A stretch of DNA of 64,000 nt, taken from contig NZ_BDCO01000003.1 of the NCBI RefSeq assembly GCF_001613545.1, positions 124,001 to 188,000 on the forward strand. Reading direction: 5' to 3'. The notes below the pieces were generated by a model that worked only from the letters and a program-made list of their open reading frames with translations, was not told the origin of the DNA and did not search any database. This document shows, piece after piece, positions 1 through 9,304 of the stretch (its first letter is position 1; every line of letters begins with the position of its first letter). The stretch is from Terrimicrobium sacchariphilum. Lineage in GTDB: Bacteria > Verrucomicrobiota > Verrucomicrobiia > Chthoniobacterales > Terrimicrobiaceae. The position numbers and the translations under genes were made by a program.

Positions 1-926
1 AGGCGCGGGACAATGGGACGACGCTCACCTGGGACGTCGCGCCGACTCTGCCCACTACTGCGGTAGGCGATTCCATGCGCCTGAGGCAGGTGATTTCGAA
101 CCTGGTGTCGAATGCCGTGAAGTTTACCCGCTCGGGCAATATTCAGATCATTGCCTCCCTTGGTGATCCTCGCGAGATCACCAAAGCGACCGACCGGTTT
201 TTTACCGGGCCGGGGGATGCGGCTTTCTTCCTGCGCGTGAGCGTGTCTGATAGCGGCATAGGCATTCCATCTGAGAAGATACCGTTGCTCTTCAAGAGCT
301 TTGATCAACTGGACCCTTCGACGGCGCGCAAGTTCGGAGGCAGCGGTCTGGGGCTGACCATCTGTCGGCGGTTGTGCCAGCTCATGGGAGGCGACATCTG
401 GGTTAATCCGGAGCGCGCCTCCGGGTCGGAATTTGTTTTCATGGTCAAGCTCGCCGCTGGTGGAGAGCTACCGCAGCGATCGGGTGGCAAGGTCACCGTG
501 TCCTGCACGCCCGGAGTGGATGAGATCCTGGCCGGATCGCGGGTGCTCGTGGCGGAGGATAACAAGGTCAATGCCGCGCTCATCGCCACGCTGCTGCGCA
601 AGTTTGGCATCGATGCCCGGTGCGTTTCCAATGGCGTCATGGCGTATGAGGCGGTTACCGAGACCGACGTCGATCTCGTGTTCATGGATATCCAGATGCC
701 TGAGCTCGATGGTCTCGAGGCGACGGCTCGAATCCGCGAAAGTGAGAGAGAAAACAAGCGTAAACCCTGCTACATCATCGCGCTGACAGCCGAGGCTCTG
801 CAAGGGGATGCCGAAAAGTGCATCCGGGCCGGGATGAATGATTATCTCGCCAAACCCATCCGCACGACGGACCTCGCTGCCGCGTTGGCGAAATATTGCA
901 GCGCGCGCTCCCCGATGGCATCCTGA
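1..926 (+). CDS. Hybrid sensor histidine kinase/response regulator, C-terminal part (start outside window)
   Basis: The reading frame is open from base 3, so the true start lies upstream of the window. The visible part holds the ATPase half of a histidine kinase: N-box (NLVSNAVKFT), G1 box (DSGIGIP), F box (FKSFDQ) and G2 box (GGSGLGLTI). A receiver domain follows (roughly 520-900), with the acidic pocket in VAEDN, the phospho-acceptor Asp in MDIQMPELDG, and the conserved Lys in AKPI. No DNA-binding output domain follows the receiver, so it probably passes phosphate to an unseen Hpt protein or regulates its own kinase. The sensed signal cannot be judged because the N-terminus is missing. The next gene begins 4 bases after the stop. 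Confidence 0.93.
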   Translation, partial: ARDNGTTLTWDVAPTLPTTAVGDSMRLRQVISNLVSNAVKFTRSGNIQIIASLGDPREITKATDRFFTGPGDAAFFLRVSVSDSGIGIPSEKIPLLFKSFDQLDPSTARKFGGSGLGLTICRRLCQLMGGDIWVNPERASGSEFVFMVKLAAGGELPQRSGGKVTVSCTPGVDEILAGSRVLVAEDNKVNAALIATLLRKFGIDARCVSNGVMAYEAVTETDVDLVFMDIQMPELDGLEATARIRESERENKRKPCYIIALTAEALQGDAEKCIRAGMNDYLAKPIRTTDLAAALAKYCSARSPMAS

Positions 927-930
927 CGAC

Positions 931-1422
931 ATGCCCTCATTTGACGTAGTTTCCGAAGTTGACCGCATGGAGGTCAAAAACGCGGTTGATCAATCGCTGC
1001 GCGAGCTTTCCTCGCGGTTTGATTTCAAAGGCCTCACCACCTCGATCGAGATCGACGCCAAGACCGGCTCGATCCTGCTCAGTGTCGACGATGGAGCCCA
1101 GATGAAGGCTCTGCGCGAGATCGTGATCGGCAAGCTGGCCAAGCGCAATATCGACCTGCGCAACATCGAGCAGAAAGACCCCGACATCTCGCCGCTCGGC
1201 CACTCCCGGCAGGAGCTCGTGATCAAGCAGGGTCTCGACGGCGACAAGGCCAAGGAGATCAACAAGGCGATCAAGGCTCTCAATCTCAAGGTGCAAGCCT
1301 CATTGCAGGATCGCCAGATCCGCGTGACGGGCGGCAAGCGCGACGATCTCCAGAAGGTCATCGCCGCCTTGCGCGCTGGCGACTATGGCGTCGCCCTCGC
1401 CTTCAAGAATTTCCGCGATTGA
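931..1422 (+). CDS. yajQ: YajQ family nucleotide-binding protein (UPF0234)
   Basis: The 163-residue product has the usual length of the YajQ family, starting MPSFDVVSEVDRMEV as family members do. That match decides the ATG at 931 over longer in-frame starts inside the kinase gene. Characteristic stretches are the FDFKG segment near residue 30, the SPLGHSRQE segment near 90, and the C-terminal ALAFKNFRD. YajQ-type proteins have a duplicated ferredoxin-like fold. Some members are reported to bind cyclic di-GMP, but that cannot be read from this sequence. It lies directly behind the hybrid kinase and its stop codon abuts that of the convergent pyrF with no spacer. Confidence 0.93.
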   Translation: MPSFDVVSEVDRMEVKNAVDQSLRELSSRFDFKGLTTSIEIDAKTGSILLSVDDGAQMKALREIVIGKLAKRNIDLRNIEQKDPDISPLGHSRQELVIKQGLDGDKAKEINKAIKALNLKVQASLQDRQIRVTGGKRDDLQKVIAALRAGDYGVALAFKNFRD

Positions 1423-2124
1423 TTACGCCGAGGCGATTTCCTCGGTGATAGCCAGGGCCGCGGCCCGGGGATCGGCTGCTCCCGTGATAGGACGGCCGAT
1501 CACGAGATAACTCGCTCCGGCGCGAATTGCCTCCGCCGGGGTCATCACGCGCTGCTGGTCGCCCTTGTCCCCGCCTGCGGGGCGTACGCCGGGCGTCACG
1601 ATGGTGAGTTCATCGCCATAGGTGGCGCGCAGGACAGGCAGCTCCAGCGGGCTGCACACGATGCCGCGTGCTCCGTTGTCGTAGCCGAGGCGCACGAGGC
1701 GGCTGACCTGAGATTCCACGGGATCGTGTACTCCGACGCCCTCGAGTTGGGCCTGGTCAAAGCTGGTCAGCACCGTCACGCCCAGGATGAGCATGCCGGA
1801 GTCGCCGACGGCCGATTGTGCAGCGGCGATCATCTTGGCTCCGCCTCCGAGGTGGATGGTGGTCATATCGACGCCCAGTTTGGCGGCGGAAGCGACGGCT
1901 TCCTTGGCGGTGTTGGGAATATCGTGAAACTTCAGGTCGAGGAACACGCGGTAGCCTCGTGCCTTGAGTTCCCGCACGATGGACGGTCCTTCGGCGGTGA
2001 AAAGCTGGAGGCCGACCTTGATCCAGGAGACCGAATCGCCCAGGCGGTCGAGGAGTTGGTACGTGGAGGAGGCGTCTGGGGCGTCCAGAGCGACGATGAA
2101 TTTTTCTTTAGCGGAAGCAGACAT
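1423..2124 (-). CDS. pyrF: Orotidine 5'-phosphate decarboxylase
   Basis: It catalyses the last step of UMP synthesis, decarboxylation of OMP. The 233-residue product has the family active-site segment FLDLKFHDIPNT (Asp-x-Lys-x-x-Asp) near residues 55-70, the substrate-binding VTPGVRP near 180 and VIGRPIT near the C-terminus. The ATG at 2124 (MSASAKEKFIVALD) fits the family N-terminus better than the upstream in-frame start at 2160. The start lies only 20 bases from the divergent ispE start, so the promoters of the two genes must overlap the neighbour's coding sequence or be shared. The gene is not next to other pyr genes; pyrD is about 12 kb away. Confidence 0.96.
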   Translation of the reverse strand: MSASAKEKFIVALDAPDASSTYQLLDRLGDSVSWIKVGLQLFTAEGPSIVRELKARGYRVFLDLKFHDIPNTAKEAVASAAKLGVDMTTIHLGGGAKMIAAAQSAVGDSGMLILGVTVLTSFDQAQLEGVGVHDPVESQVSRLVRLGYDNGARGIVCSPLELPVLRATYGDELTIVTPGVRPAGGDKGDQQRVMTPAEAIRAGASYLVIGRPITGAADPRAAALAITEEIASA

Positions 2125-2144
2125 TGGCACAGGATGCGCGCGCC

Positions 2145-2981
2145 ATGAAGCTGCGAGCACCGGCGAAAGTCAACCTGCAACTCCGTATCCTCGGTCGCCG
2201 CGAGGACGGGTTCCATGATATCGAGACTCTCATGGTCCCGATTTCCCTCGCGGATGAGATTACCATAGAGACCGCCATCGGGCGCACAGTGAAGGTTCGG
2301 AGCAATGATCCGGCGCTGCCGACGGGGGATTCCAATCTTGCGGTCAAGGCGGCCCAGATTTTCTCCGAGGCCACGGGGCTGAAATTCGCCGCCCATATCG
2401 AGATCGAGAAGCGCGTCCCGATGGGCGCTGGTCTTGGTGGAGGTAGCAGTGATGCCGCCGCCGTGCTGGTCGCACTGGATACCCTTTTTGAGACCCACAT
2501 GAGCGCTCCCGATCTGGAGCAGCTCGCCAGCCGCATCGGGTCGGACATTCCGTTTTTTGTCCGTACCTTGCCGGCCTGGTGCCGGGGACGGGGCGAGATC
2601 ATCGAGCCGACGGAGATTCCCGAGACGCTCCCGCTTTTGCTGATCAAGCCGCCCTTTGGCGTGCCCACTCCATGGGCTTATAAAAACTGGCGCGACTCGC
2701 AATCGCTGCCAGGAGAATGGGAGACGGAAGCCGACCTGGGGTGGGTTCGCATCGTGAATTCACTCGAGCGGCCGGTGTTTGAGAAGTTCCTCTTCCTCCC
2801 CATCCTGCGCCGCTGGCTCACGGAGCAGCCGGAGGTGCGCGCGGCGGCGATGTCGGGATCGGGTTCGACCGTTTTCGCCATCCTCAAGGACGCCGCCGAC
2901 GGCCCGGCGCTCGATGCGCGGGTGAGGGAATACTTTGGCGGGAACCTCTGGACCGCCCTTTGCCACACCGGGGCGGAATAG
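2145..2981 (+). CDS. ispE: 4-diphosphocytidyl-2-C-methyl-D-erythritol kinase
   Basis: GHMP-family kinase that phosphorylates CDP-methylerythritol in the MEP isoprenoid pathway. Seen in the sequence: the N-terminal KLRAPAKVNLQL motif, the ATP-binding loop PMGAGLGGGSSDAAA near residues 92-106, the SDIPFF segment near 135, and the C-terminal glycine motif MSGSGSTVF near 240. The 278-residue length is normal for the family. The ATG at 2145 is chosen because it places the APAKVN motif at the N-terminus. The gene converges on the FtsX-type permease with 3 bases between stops, leaving no room for an intergenic terminator. Confidence 0.96.
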   Translation: MKLRAPAKVNLQLRILGRREDGFHDIETLMVPISLADEITIETAIGRTVKVRSNDPALPTGDSNLAVKAAQIFSEATGLKFAAHIEIEKRVPMGAGLGGGSSDAAAVLVALDTLFETHMSAPDLEQLASRIGSDIPFFVRTLPAWCRGRGEIIEPTEIPETLPLLLIKPPFGVPTPWAYKNWRDSQSLPGEWETEADLGWVRIVNSLERPVFEKFLFLPILRRWLTEQPEVRAAAMSGSGSTVFAILKDAADGPALDARVREYFGGNLWTALCHTGAE

Positions 2982-2984
2982 GAG

Positions 2985-5522
2985 TTACTCGAAACGCACT
3001 GCGATAGCCGGGCGGATATTCGCCGCACGCCAGGCGGGAAAGAGCGCCGCAATGAGCGCGGCGGGAATCAGCCACAATGGCGTGGTGATGATGGGACCGA
3101 GCGGATAGGTCAGCTCGATCGACCAGCCGAAGAAAGCCTTGTTCACCACCCAGGTCAGCACCATGGCGAGCGCCATTCCCGAGATGATGCCTGAGATCGT
3201 GGCCGCGATGCCGATCAAGCCCGCCTCGCCGAGGAATATCCCCAGCACCTGCGGGCGGGACGCGCCGATGGCGCGGAGTACGCCGACCTCGCGTTCGCGC
3301 TCCATCACGAGGACGCTGAGGGAGAAGAGCACGCCGATGATAGCCACAATCACCGCGATGCCGCGCAGCACTGAGGTCACGGCAAAGGTCTGGTCAAAAA
3401 TCTCGAAGACGCGCTGGCGGAGGGACTGGTTGTTGTAAACAACGAACTGACCCTCGTCCCCAAATGTGGCGCGGAACCGCTGGGCGACTGCGTCGCGGTT
3501 TTCTTTCACGCGAATACCCATCGAGTGCCAGCGCGCATCGTGCCAGTATTTCTGAAAGAGCGAGCTTTGCATCATGATGACGCCACGTTCGTTGGTGAAA
3601 TCTCGGAACACGCCGCAGACGGTGAACTGCTGGTCGCCGGAGGGCGTGGGCAGAGTGATGGTGTCGCCCGTGCTGATGCGGTAGCGCGTGTACAGGCTTT
3701 CCGAGACGGCGACGGCCTGACCGGTGAGAAATTTTTCCTTCGCGTCCGGCCACGAGCCGGGGAGGAACTCCAGGTCGCCGCGTCCTTTGCCATCGAGAAC
3801 GGTCAAGCCGATCTGGTGGCCCTGCCAGCGCACGGTCATTTCGCGGAAGGCGGAGATTTCCACCGTCTCAGGTTGCGAGCGGGCCCAGGCGAGGGCATTG
3901 GCAGGCAGGTAGGACTCGAAGCCGCCGACATCGTTGGCTGCCGGAGAAATGTAGAGGTCGGCCTGGAGCGTGTGGCTGATCCACTTGGCCACGCTGGCGC
4001 GGAAGGAGTGGATCATCACCGAAACGCTGATGGTCAGCGCCACCGCCGAGGCCAGCGAGGCGATCGTCACGGCGTTGCGATGCATCGTGCGCACGAGGTG
4101 ATCGGAGGCGAGGCGCAGGTACACGCCGCGACCGCGGAAAGTGGCGGCCACGCCTGCCGCGAGCCACGGAACGACCAGGGCAAAGCCGGTGAGCACCGCA
4201 CCCGCGCTGACGAAGGGTAGCCAGCGCGAACCCAGGGCGAGGGAGAGAGCGCCGGAAAGGAAGGCGACGAGCAGGATGACCGCGGCGGCCACGAGATGCC
4301 ACGGGCGCCGGGGCGCAAGCTGCTCAACGGCTGCGCCGGGATGGAGCACCTTGGCGGGATCGCAGGTCGCGGCCTCGGAGGCAGGACGCCACGCGGCCAC
4401 GAGGGACGCGCCAATACCGACGGCAAAACCGAGTACGACCTGGCTGGGAGCGAGGGAGTTCGTGCCGAGGCGGACGACCTCGTAAAGGCTGGAGACGCTT
4501 TGCTCGATGGGAGAGGCGACAAGGCTGGCGAGCACCGGGCCGAGCACGATGCCAAGAGCCGAGCCGAGTAGTGCCTCGTAGGCCGCCTCGCCGAGGAAAA
4601 GCAGGCGTACCTCCGCGCGGGTGGCTCCGCAGGCGCGCAGGATGGCTATCTCCGGGCGGCGGCGCACGACGGATGCGCTCACGCTGTTGTAGATCAGGAG
4701 CATGCCGACGAAGAGCGAGACGAGGCTCATCGCCGTGAGATTGAGCTGAAAGGAACCCAGGAGCGACTCGACCTCGCGAGTACGCGTGACTGGCGGGGCC
4801 ACGATCACATCGGCAGGTACGAGCGCCTTGAGCGCTGCCGTGACGGGGGCCTCGTCCTTCGGTGACTCGAGGAGTATCTGGATCGAGGAAAGGTGCCCGG
4901 ATTTGCCGAGGAGTTCCTGCGCCCAGCCGATGTCCATCGCCGCCACGCGGGGATCGGCTCCGGCAAGATTATGGCCCGTAGTGAAGAGGAACGCGGGCTG
5001 GAGTTTGCGCCGTGCACTGCCTGCCAGCACGGGAAGCTTTCCATCGCGAATGGCAGGTGCGAGCACGGCGAGTTGATCCTGCTGGAGGGCAATGGCCTCG
5101 GGATCAGCCAGCCATTTGCCAAAATCCAGCGGTTCACGATTTGCTCCCTGGAGATCGAAGGCAAACAGGTCGCGGCCAGTGAAAGGATCGACCCCCAGGA
5201 TGCGGAGATACTCTCCCGGCAGGTCGGGAACGACGACCAGCCCTTCCACGATCGGCGTGGCGCTGAGAACCCCGGGAACAGTCTGCACCTTGGGAAAGAT
5301 TTCCTCTGGGATGTTCCCGCGAATCTCCAGGTCGGCCTTGCCTGTGGTCAGCTCGGCCGCACTGCGAAAACTCTGGAGCGCATTGCGATTCGCCGCCTGG
5401 ATGGCCAGGAAGACCGCGACGCCGAGAGCGATGCTGAAGACATTCAGCAGCGTCAGCGCCGGGCGTCGCCAGGACGGGCGCACGATCTGTCTCCAGAACA
5501 GCGCTCCGAAACGGGATGTCAT
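2985..5522 (-). CDS. ABC transporter permease with two FtsX/MacB modules
   Basis: The 845-residue integral membrane protein repeats a MacB-type periplasmic core followed by an FtsX transmembrane block. A first transmembrane segment lies near residues 24-42. A first helix cluster spans roughly 265-470, including a MVLASPIEQ-like loop and the ExExxxxLRAxGA-like segment RRPEIAILRACGA. A second soluble core follows, then a C-terminal FtsX block containing EREREVGVLRAIGAS near 735. This architecture occurs in lipoprotein-release or export-type ABC systems with a separately encoded ATPase. No ATPase gene lies nearby. The start overlaps the glnD stop by four bases (ATGA), so the two are coupled. Substrate unknown. 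Confidence 0.88.
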   Translation of the reverse strand: MTSRFGALFWRQIVRPSWRRPALTLLNVFSIALGVAVFLAIQAANRNALQSFRSAAELTTGKADLEIRGNIPEEIFPKVQTVPGVLSATPIVEGLVVVPDLPGEYLRILGVDPFTGRDLFAFDLQGANREPLDFGKWLADPEAIALQQDQLAVLAPAIRDGKLPVLAGSARRKLQPAFLFTTGHNLAGADPRVAAMDIGWAQELLGKSGHLSSIQILLESPKDEAPVTAALKALVPADVIVAPPVTRTREVESLLGSFQLNLTAMSLVSLFVGMLLIYNSVSASVVRRRPEIAILRACGATRAEVRLLFLGEAAYEALLGSALGIVLGPVLASLVASPIEQSVSSLYEVVRLGTNSLAPSQVVLGFAVGIGASLVAAWRPASEAATCDPAKVLHPGAAVEQLAPRRPWHLVAAAVILLVAFLSGALSLALGSRWLPFVSAGAVLTGFALVVPWLAAGVAATFRGRGVYLRLASDHLVRTMHRNAVTIASLASAVALTISVSVMIHSFRASVAKWISHTLQADLYISPAANDVGGFESYLPANALAWARSQPETVEISAFREMTVRWQGHQIGLTVLDGKGRGDLEFLPGSWPDAKEKFLTGQAVAVSESLYTRYRISTGDTITLPTPSGDQQFTVCGVFRDFTNERGVIMMQSSLFQKYWHDARWHSMGIRVKENRDAVAQRFRATFGDEGQFVVYNNQSLRQRVFEIFDQTFAVTSVLRGIAVIVAIIGVLFSLSVLVMEREREVGVLRAIGASRPQVLGIFLGEAGLIGIAATISGIISGMALAMVLTWVVNKAFFGWSIELTYPLGPIITTPLWLIPAALIAALFPAWRAANIRPAIAVRFE

Positions 5523-8251
5523 CCGATGGGCCGGATCGCCGCGCGACGCAGCAGCTTCATGATGCGCTTCAGGGCGTTTTCATCGGTCAGCTTCAGACCA
5601 TCCTTCACCGTCACGTAAAAGCTGTCGATGGCGACCTCCATCTCCGTGGTGACCCGGGAGAGCTCGATGTTAACCCCGGCTTCGCCAAAGGCACGGAGTA
5701 GATCATAAAGGAGACCGAGTCGGTCGGGCGTCTGGATGTCGATGAGCGTGTAGTTAGGATGCGAGATATTATCGATGTTGATCTTGCTCGGGAGCTCGGC
5801 CTCCTGCGACATCCGGTAACTGCGCATGCGCGTATCCTTGCGGATCAGCGAGGAGAAATCGTAGTCCTCCACCGCGAGCGAATCCTGCAGGCAACTTTCC
5901 ACCCGGGCGTAATCCTTGGGGTTCGTCACCGGCGTGAGCTGGGTTGTGCAGACGCGGAAGATGTCGATGGCGAGGTTGTCTCCTCGCGTGAAGATGTCAG
6001 CGCTCAGGATGTTCAACTGCGCCGAGAGAAACGCACCCGCGATGCGCTCGAGCAGTCGCGGGCGGTCCCATCCGCACACCCATACCTCGCTATGGCCGAG
6101 ATCGGGTTTGGGAATCCACTTGAAGCATGGGGCGAGGGCGTCAACGCCATCCTTCTTGAGATGCGTCTCGATGAATGAGCGGAAAATCTTGAGGTGTTGC
6201 GCGATCTGGTCCGCGTCGAACATCTGCAAATACCGGTCGGGCATGTGGGCGAAGTGCGCGAGGATTTCCTCGCCATAGTCCTTCGGCAGCTTGGCTTTCA
6301 CCGCGATCTGCAACTCGCCGCGATCCTTCTTCAGGCGCTCCAGCGCCTCATGGCCGCCCTCGAGGTAATCGCTCGTCCGGCGGTAGAGAATCCACACGAG
6401 GCCTTCTTTCCAGTCGGACCAGTTTTGGTCGCTCGTGCCCATGCCGTCGGCAAGGGTGAGGAGCATGAGGGCGTCGAGATTGGCACGGTTGCCGACGATG
6501 CGGGCAAATTCCTCGATCGTCGCCGGGTCGTCCAGGTTGCGATTTTGCGCGGTGGACGAGAGCTCGTAGTGCGAGTTCACCAAGGTGATGAGCATGCGGC
6601 GGCGCTCGGAGGAGAGCTGGAGGCGGCGGGCCACCTTCTGGGCCAGGATCGCGCTAGCATCCTCGTGGTGGCGCTGGTTGGCGGCCTTGCCTACGTCATG
6701 CAGCAGGATTGCGAGGTAAAGCATGCCGGGATCTTCCAGCTTCTGGAAAAGCGAGCGATAGCCTCGGAATTTTTCCTCCTCGGCGAAGAGTACGCCATCG
6801 AGCTTCTCGATGCATACGAGCGTGTGCTCGTCCGCCGTGTATCGATGGTAAAACTCGTGCTGTACCAGACAGGTGAGGGGAGCGAACTCCGGAACCAGCC
6901 GCGCAAGGAATCCGAGATCGTGCATCTCGCGCAGGATGCGGCCCACCTCACCCTTGCGGGAGAGGATGGCGAGGAAGGTTTCGCGTGCCGCCCGCGAGTA
7001 CTGGAATGTCCGATCGACCAGGCGCAGTCTCCGGCGAAGCGAATCGCTCAACTCGGGACTCAGGTCGAGTTTGCGAACCTGCATGTGCAGAAAGGCGCGG
7101 ATGATGCGAAACACATCCTCGGCAAAGGTCTCGCGATTTTCCGCGTACAACTTGCCATTGCGGGAAATGAAACCATCGAATCTCTCGACCTTTGGCTTGA
7201 GCAGACCGAGCAGGGCGGGTCCCTTTTCCGGCACGAGCTTCATTCGCTCGATGGCCGAGTCGGTGATCAGATGGATGTCGCGGGTCTTGGTATAATACTC
7301 GCGCATGAACGCCTCCACGCGGCGGAGGATGTGGCGCTGCGGGTAGTTGAAGTCCGACGCGACGCGGCCCTGGAGCTGGAGCGTAAGGCTGTCCTGCGGG
7401 CGGCCCGTCACATAGTGCATTTCCGTACGGACGCGGAGCAGGAAGTCGTAGGCCTTTTCCAGCGCGCGGCGTTCGGGCTCGCGCAGGTACTTGTGCTCGA
7501 CGAGCTTGGCCGTCGTCATCACGCGCTCCTTGAAGTATCCGATCCAGAGGATGTTCTGGTAATCGCGCAGACCGCCGATGCCGTTTTTCACGTTGGGCTC
7601 CTGCATGAAGACGCTGTTGCCGTTCTTATCGTGGACTTCCGTCTGGTTGGCCAGGCGCCAGGCGAAGTACTCGGCCTCCTTACCCTCTACGCATTCGGCG
7701 ACGAAACGCTCCTTGAACTCGTTGAAAAGCTCGCGGTTGCCCGTGAGGTAGCGGCACTCGAGCATTGAGGTCTTGGTTACGAGATCGGAGTTGGCCTGCT
7801 TGATGGCCTGCGGGATCGAGCGCGTCGAGTGCCCGACCTTGTAGCCGATGTCCCACAGCGCCGTGAGCGTCATTCGTATTGCCTCCTCCGTCACCTTGGA
7901 GACTTGGGCGCGAGGCAGCAGAAACATGATGTCGATGTCGCTGCTCGGGGTCAGCTCGCGACGACCGTAGCCGCCGAAGGCCGCGACGACGACGCTGTCG
8001 GGAAGTCCCTTGGGGGCAACAGAGCGCACGATGCCGTCGAAGAGCTCGCGGAAGAGGATGTCGACGAGGTCGGAGCGCTGGCGGGCCACCTCGCGGCCGC
8101 CGCCGCCGGACTTGTGCCAGATGCGCAGCCGGTGTTCCTCGATCTTGCGGAATCCGCGGAAGATTTCGATGGAGTCGTCCTTCTTCTTTCGGGCCTTCTC
8201 CTGGAGAGACTTTGCGGCCTGCTCCAAGGCCCGTTCCTTCGGGGTGATCAT
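5519..8251 (-). CDS. glnD: [Protein-PII] uridylyltransferase/uridylyl-removing enzyme
   Basis: Bifunctional nitrogen sensor that uridylylates and deuridylylates PII proteins. The nucleotidyltransferase motif GGYGRREL...SDID sits at residues 93-107, the HD phosphohydrolase motif LLHDVGKA near 490, and two ACT domains occupy the last 200 residues (starting around VWVCGWDRPRLLERI and TLIDIQTPDRLGLL). The 910-residue length matches the family. The ATG at 8251 (MITPKERALEQ) is chosen over a longer frame because it overlaps the stop of the upstream OmpA-type gene by four bases; the extra 46 codons upstream only shadow that gene. No glnB, glnK or amtB lies in the window. Confidence 0.94.
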   Translation of the reverse strand: MITPKERALEQAAKSLQEKARKKKDDSIEIFRGFRKIEEHRLRIWHKSGGGGREVARQRSDLVDILFRELFDGIVRSVAPKGLPDSVVVAAFGGYGRRELTPSSDIDIMFLLPRAQVSKVTEEAIRMTLTALWDIGYKVGHSTRSIPQAIKQANSDLVTKTSMLECRYLTGNRELFNEFKERFVAECVEGKEAEYFAWRLANQTEVHDKNGNSVFMQEPNVKNGIGGLRDYQNILWIGYFKERVMTTAKLVEHKYLREPERRALEKAYDFLLRVRTEMHYVTGRPQDSLTLQLQGRVASDFNYPQRHILRRVEAFMREYYTKTRDIHLITDSAIERMKLVPEKGPALLGLLKPKVERFDGFISRNGKLYAENRETFAEDVFRIIRAFLHMQVRKLDLSPELSDSLRRRLRLVDRTFQYSRAARETFLAILSRKGEVGRILREMHDLGFLARLVPEFAPLTCLVQHEFYHRYTADEHTLVCIEKLDGVLFAEEEKFRGYRSLFQKLEDPGMLYLAILLHDVGKAANQRHHEDASAILAQKVARRLQLSSERRRMLITLVNSHYELSSTAQNRNLDDPATIEEFARIVGNRANLDALMLLTLADGMGTSDQNWSDWKEGLVWILYRRTSDYLEGGHEALERLKKDRGELQIAVKAKLPKDYGEEILAHFAHMPDRYLQMFDADQIAQHLKIFRSFIETHLKKDGVDALAPCFKWIPKPDLGHSEVWVCGWDRPRLLERIAGAFLSAQLNILSADIFTRGDNLAIDIFRVCTTQLTPVTNPKDYARVESCLQDSLAVEDYDFSSLIRKDTRMRSYRMSQEAELPSKINIDNISHPNYTLIDIQTPDRLGLLYDLLRAFGEAGVNIELSRVTTEMEVAIDSFYVTVKDGLKLTDENALKRIMKLLRRAAIRPIG

Positions 8252-9228
8252 TTCGTTCGGATTACGATTTCCACTCGGCGGTTGATCTGCTGTTCCTCGA
8301 TCGAGCCACCGGGCACGATGAGCCTCGTTTTCCCAAATCCCTGCGCCGTCACGCGGTCGGCCGGGATGTTCATCCTCGCGATGAGCCACGCCTTCACGCT
8401 ATCCGCGCGGCGTTGGCTGAGATCCATGTTGTAGGAGTCGGACCCGAAGGTGTCCGAGTGCCCCTCGATTTGAAAGACGGCCTGGGGGTTGCGGCGGATG
8501 AGTTCGCCGAGTTTCTCCAGGCTGGCCAGCGACTCGGGCCGGAGGTCGGACTCGTTGTAGCCAAAGAGCAGGTCCGTCGGCATGAGGATCGGGGCGGTCT
8601 CCGCCGTGAGCGGACCGGTCTGGGCCAGGAGGGAATCGAGATTGCTGAAACCCGGTGCGTTGCGCCCGGCTTCGGCGCCTGTTTTGGCAATGGATCGGCC
8701 CGTCAGGGTATCGGGAGCAAGCAGGTCGCTCACTGCCGCGCCGCCCGCGGGCTTTTCATTAAGGAGGGCCTGCTGGAGAGCTTTCGGGTCTTCCAGTGCG
8801 CTCTGGGTGCCGTTCTTTTGCGCCTCGGCCAGGGTGCGCTCCATCGTGGTTGCGGCGGCGGTGGGCTTCTCGGAGAGAATCTGCTGGTCGATCTTCGGCG
8901 CAGCAGGCTGCCCGGGATTTTGCGACATCATCTTTTCAAAGGCCGGGGCCTCGTCGGGCAGCTTCACGGCATCCGGAGCCATGGCGACCTGCTTTTTCTC
9001 GGCGGGCTCGGGTTTGAGGAGTTCCTCGTCGATCTGCGCCCGCTCGATACGGAAGGTGCGCGGTACCACTTTTTCGTAAACTTCCTTCTCGGATTTTACC
9101 ACGGGAGTGAGGCGCGCCCAGTAGAGCAAACCGGCATGCAGAAGGATCGACAGGATCAACGCCGGAATGATCCACCGCTGGAAACTGGAAGGCGAATCTT
9201 CCTCCCGATAATCCTCCGCCATGGTCAT
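8248..9228 (-). CDS. Inner-membrane-anchored OmpA-domain protein with TonB-like N-terminus
   Basis: The 326-residue product begins with a short cytoplasmic segment and one hydrophobic segment near residues 20-41 (SILLHAGLLYWA), which resembles the N-terminal anchor of TonB/TolA. A low-complexity Pro/Ala/Glu/Lys linker of about 170 residues follows, then a C-terminal OmpA/MotB peptidoglycan-binding domain (about 218-326). That domain has the GHSDTFGSD loop and the NMDLSQRRADSVKAWL helix, including the Asp and Arg that bind diaminopimelate. By architecture it would span from inner membrane to peptidoglycan. It is the first gene of the glnD operon. There is no TolQR or ExbBD nearby, and its role is unknown. 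Confidence 0.85.
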   Translation of the reverse strand: MTMAEDYREEDSPSSFQRWIIPALILSILLHAGLLYWARLTPVVKSEKEVYEKVVPRTFRIERAQIDEELLKPEPAEKKQVAMAPDAVKLPDEAPAFEKMMSQNPGQPAAPKIDQQILSEKPTAAATTMERTLAEAQKNGTQSALEDPKALQQALLNEKPAGGAAVSDLLAPDTLTGRSIAKTGAEAGRNAPGFSNLDSLLAQTGPLTAETAPILMPTDLLFGYNESDLRPESLASLEKLGELIRRNPQAVFQIEGHSDTFGSDSYNMDLSQRRADSVKAWLIARMNIPADRVTAQGFGKTRLIVPGGSIEEQQINRRVEIVIRTK

Positions 9229-9304
9229 AGCCCTTCAGGATAGATTCGCCCCGTGGCGAATTCAATCTGGAACGAAGGCTCCAGGTCATTTAGGACTTCG
9301 GCCA

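Noticed and set aside
6194-7768. Long plus-strand open frame of 524 codons opposite glnD
   Set aside because: It lies fully within the minus-strand glnD gene, whose protein shows all family motifs; the antisense translation has no recognisable domain.
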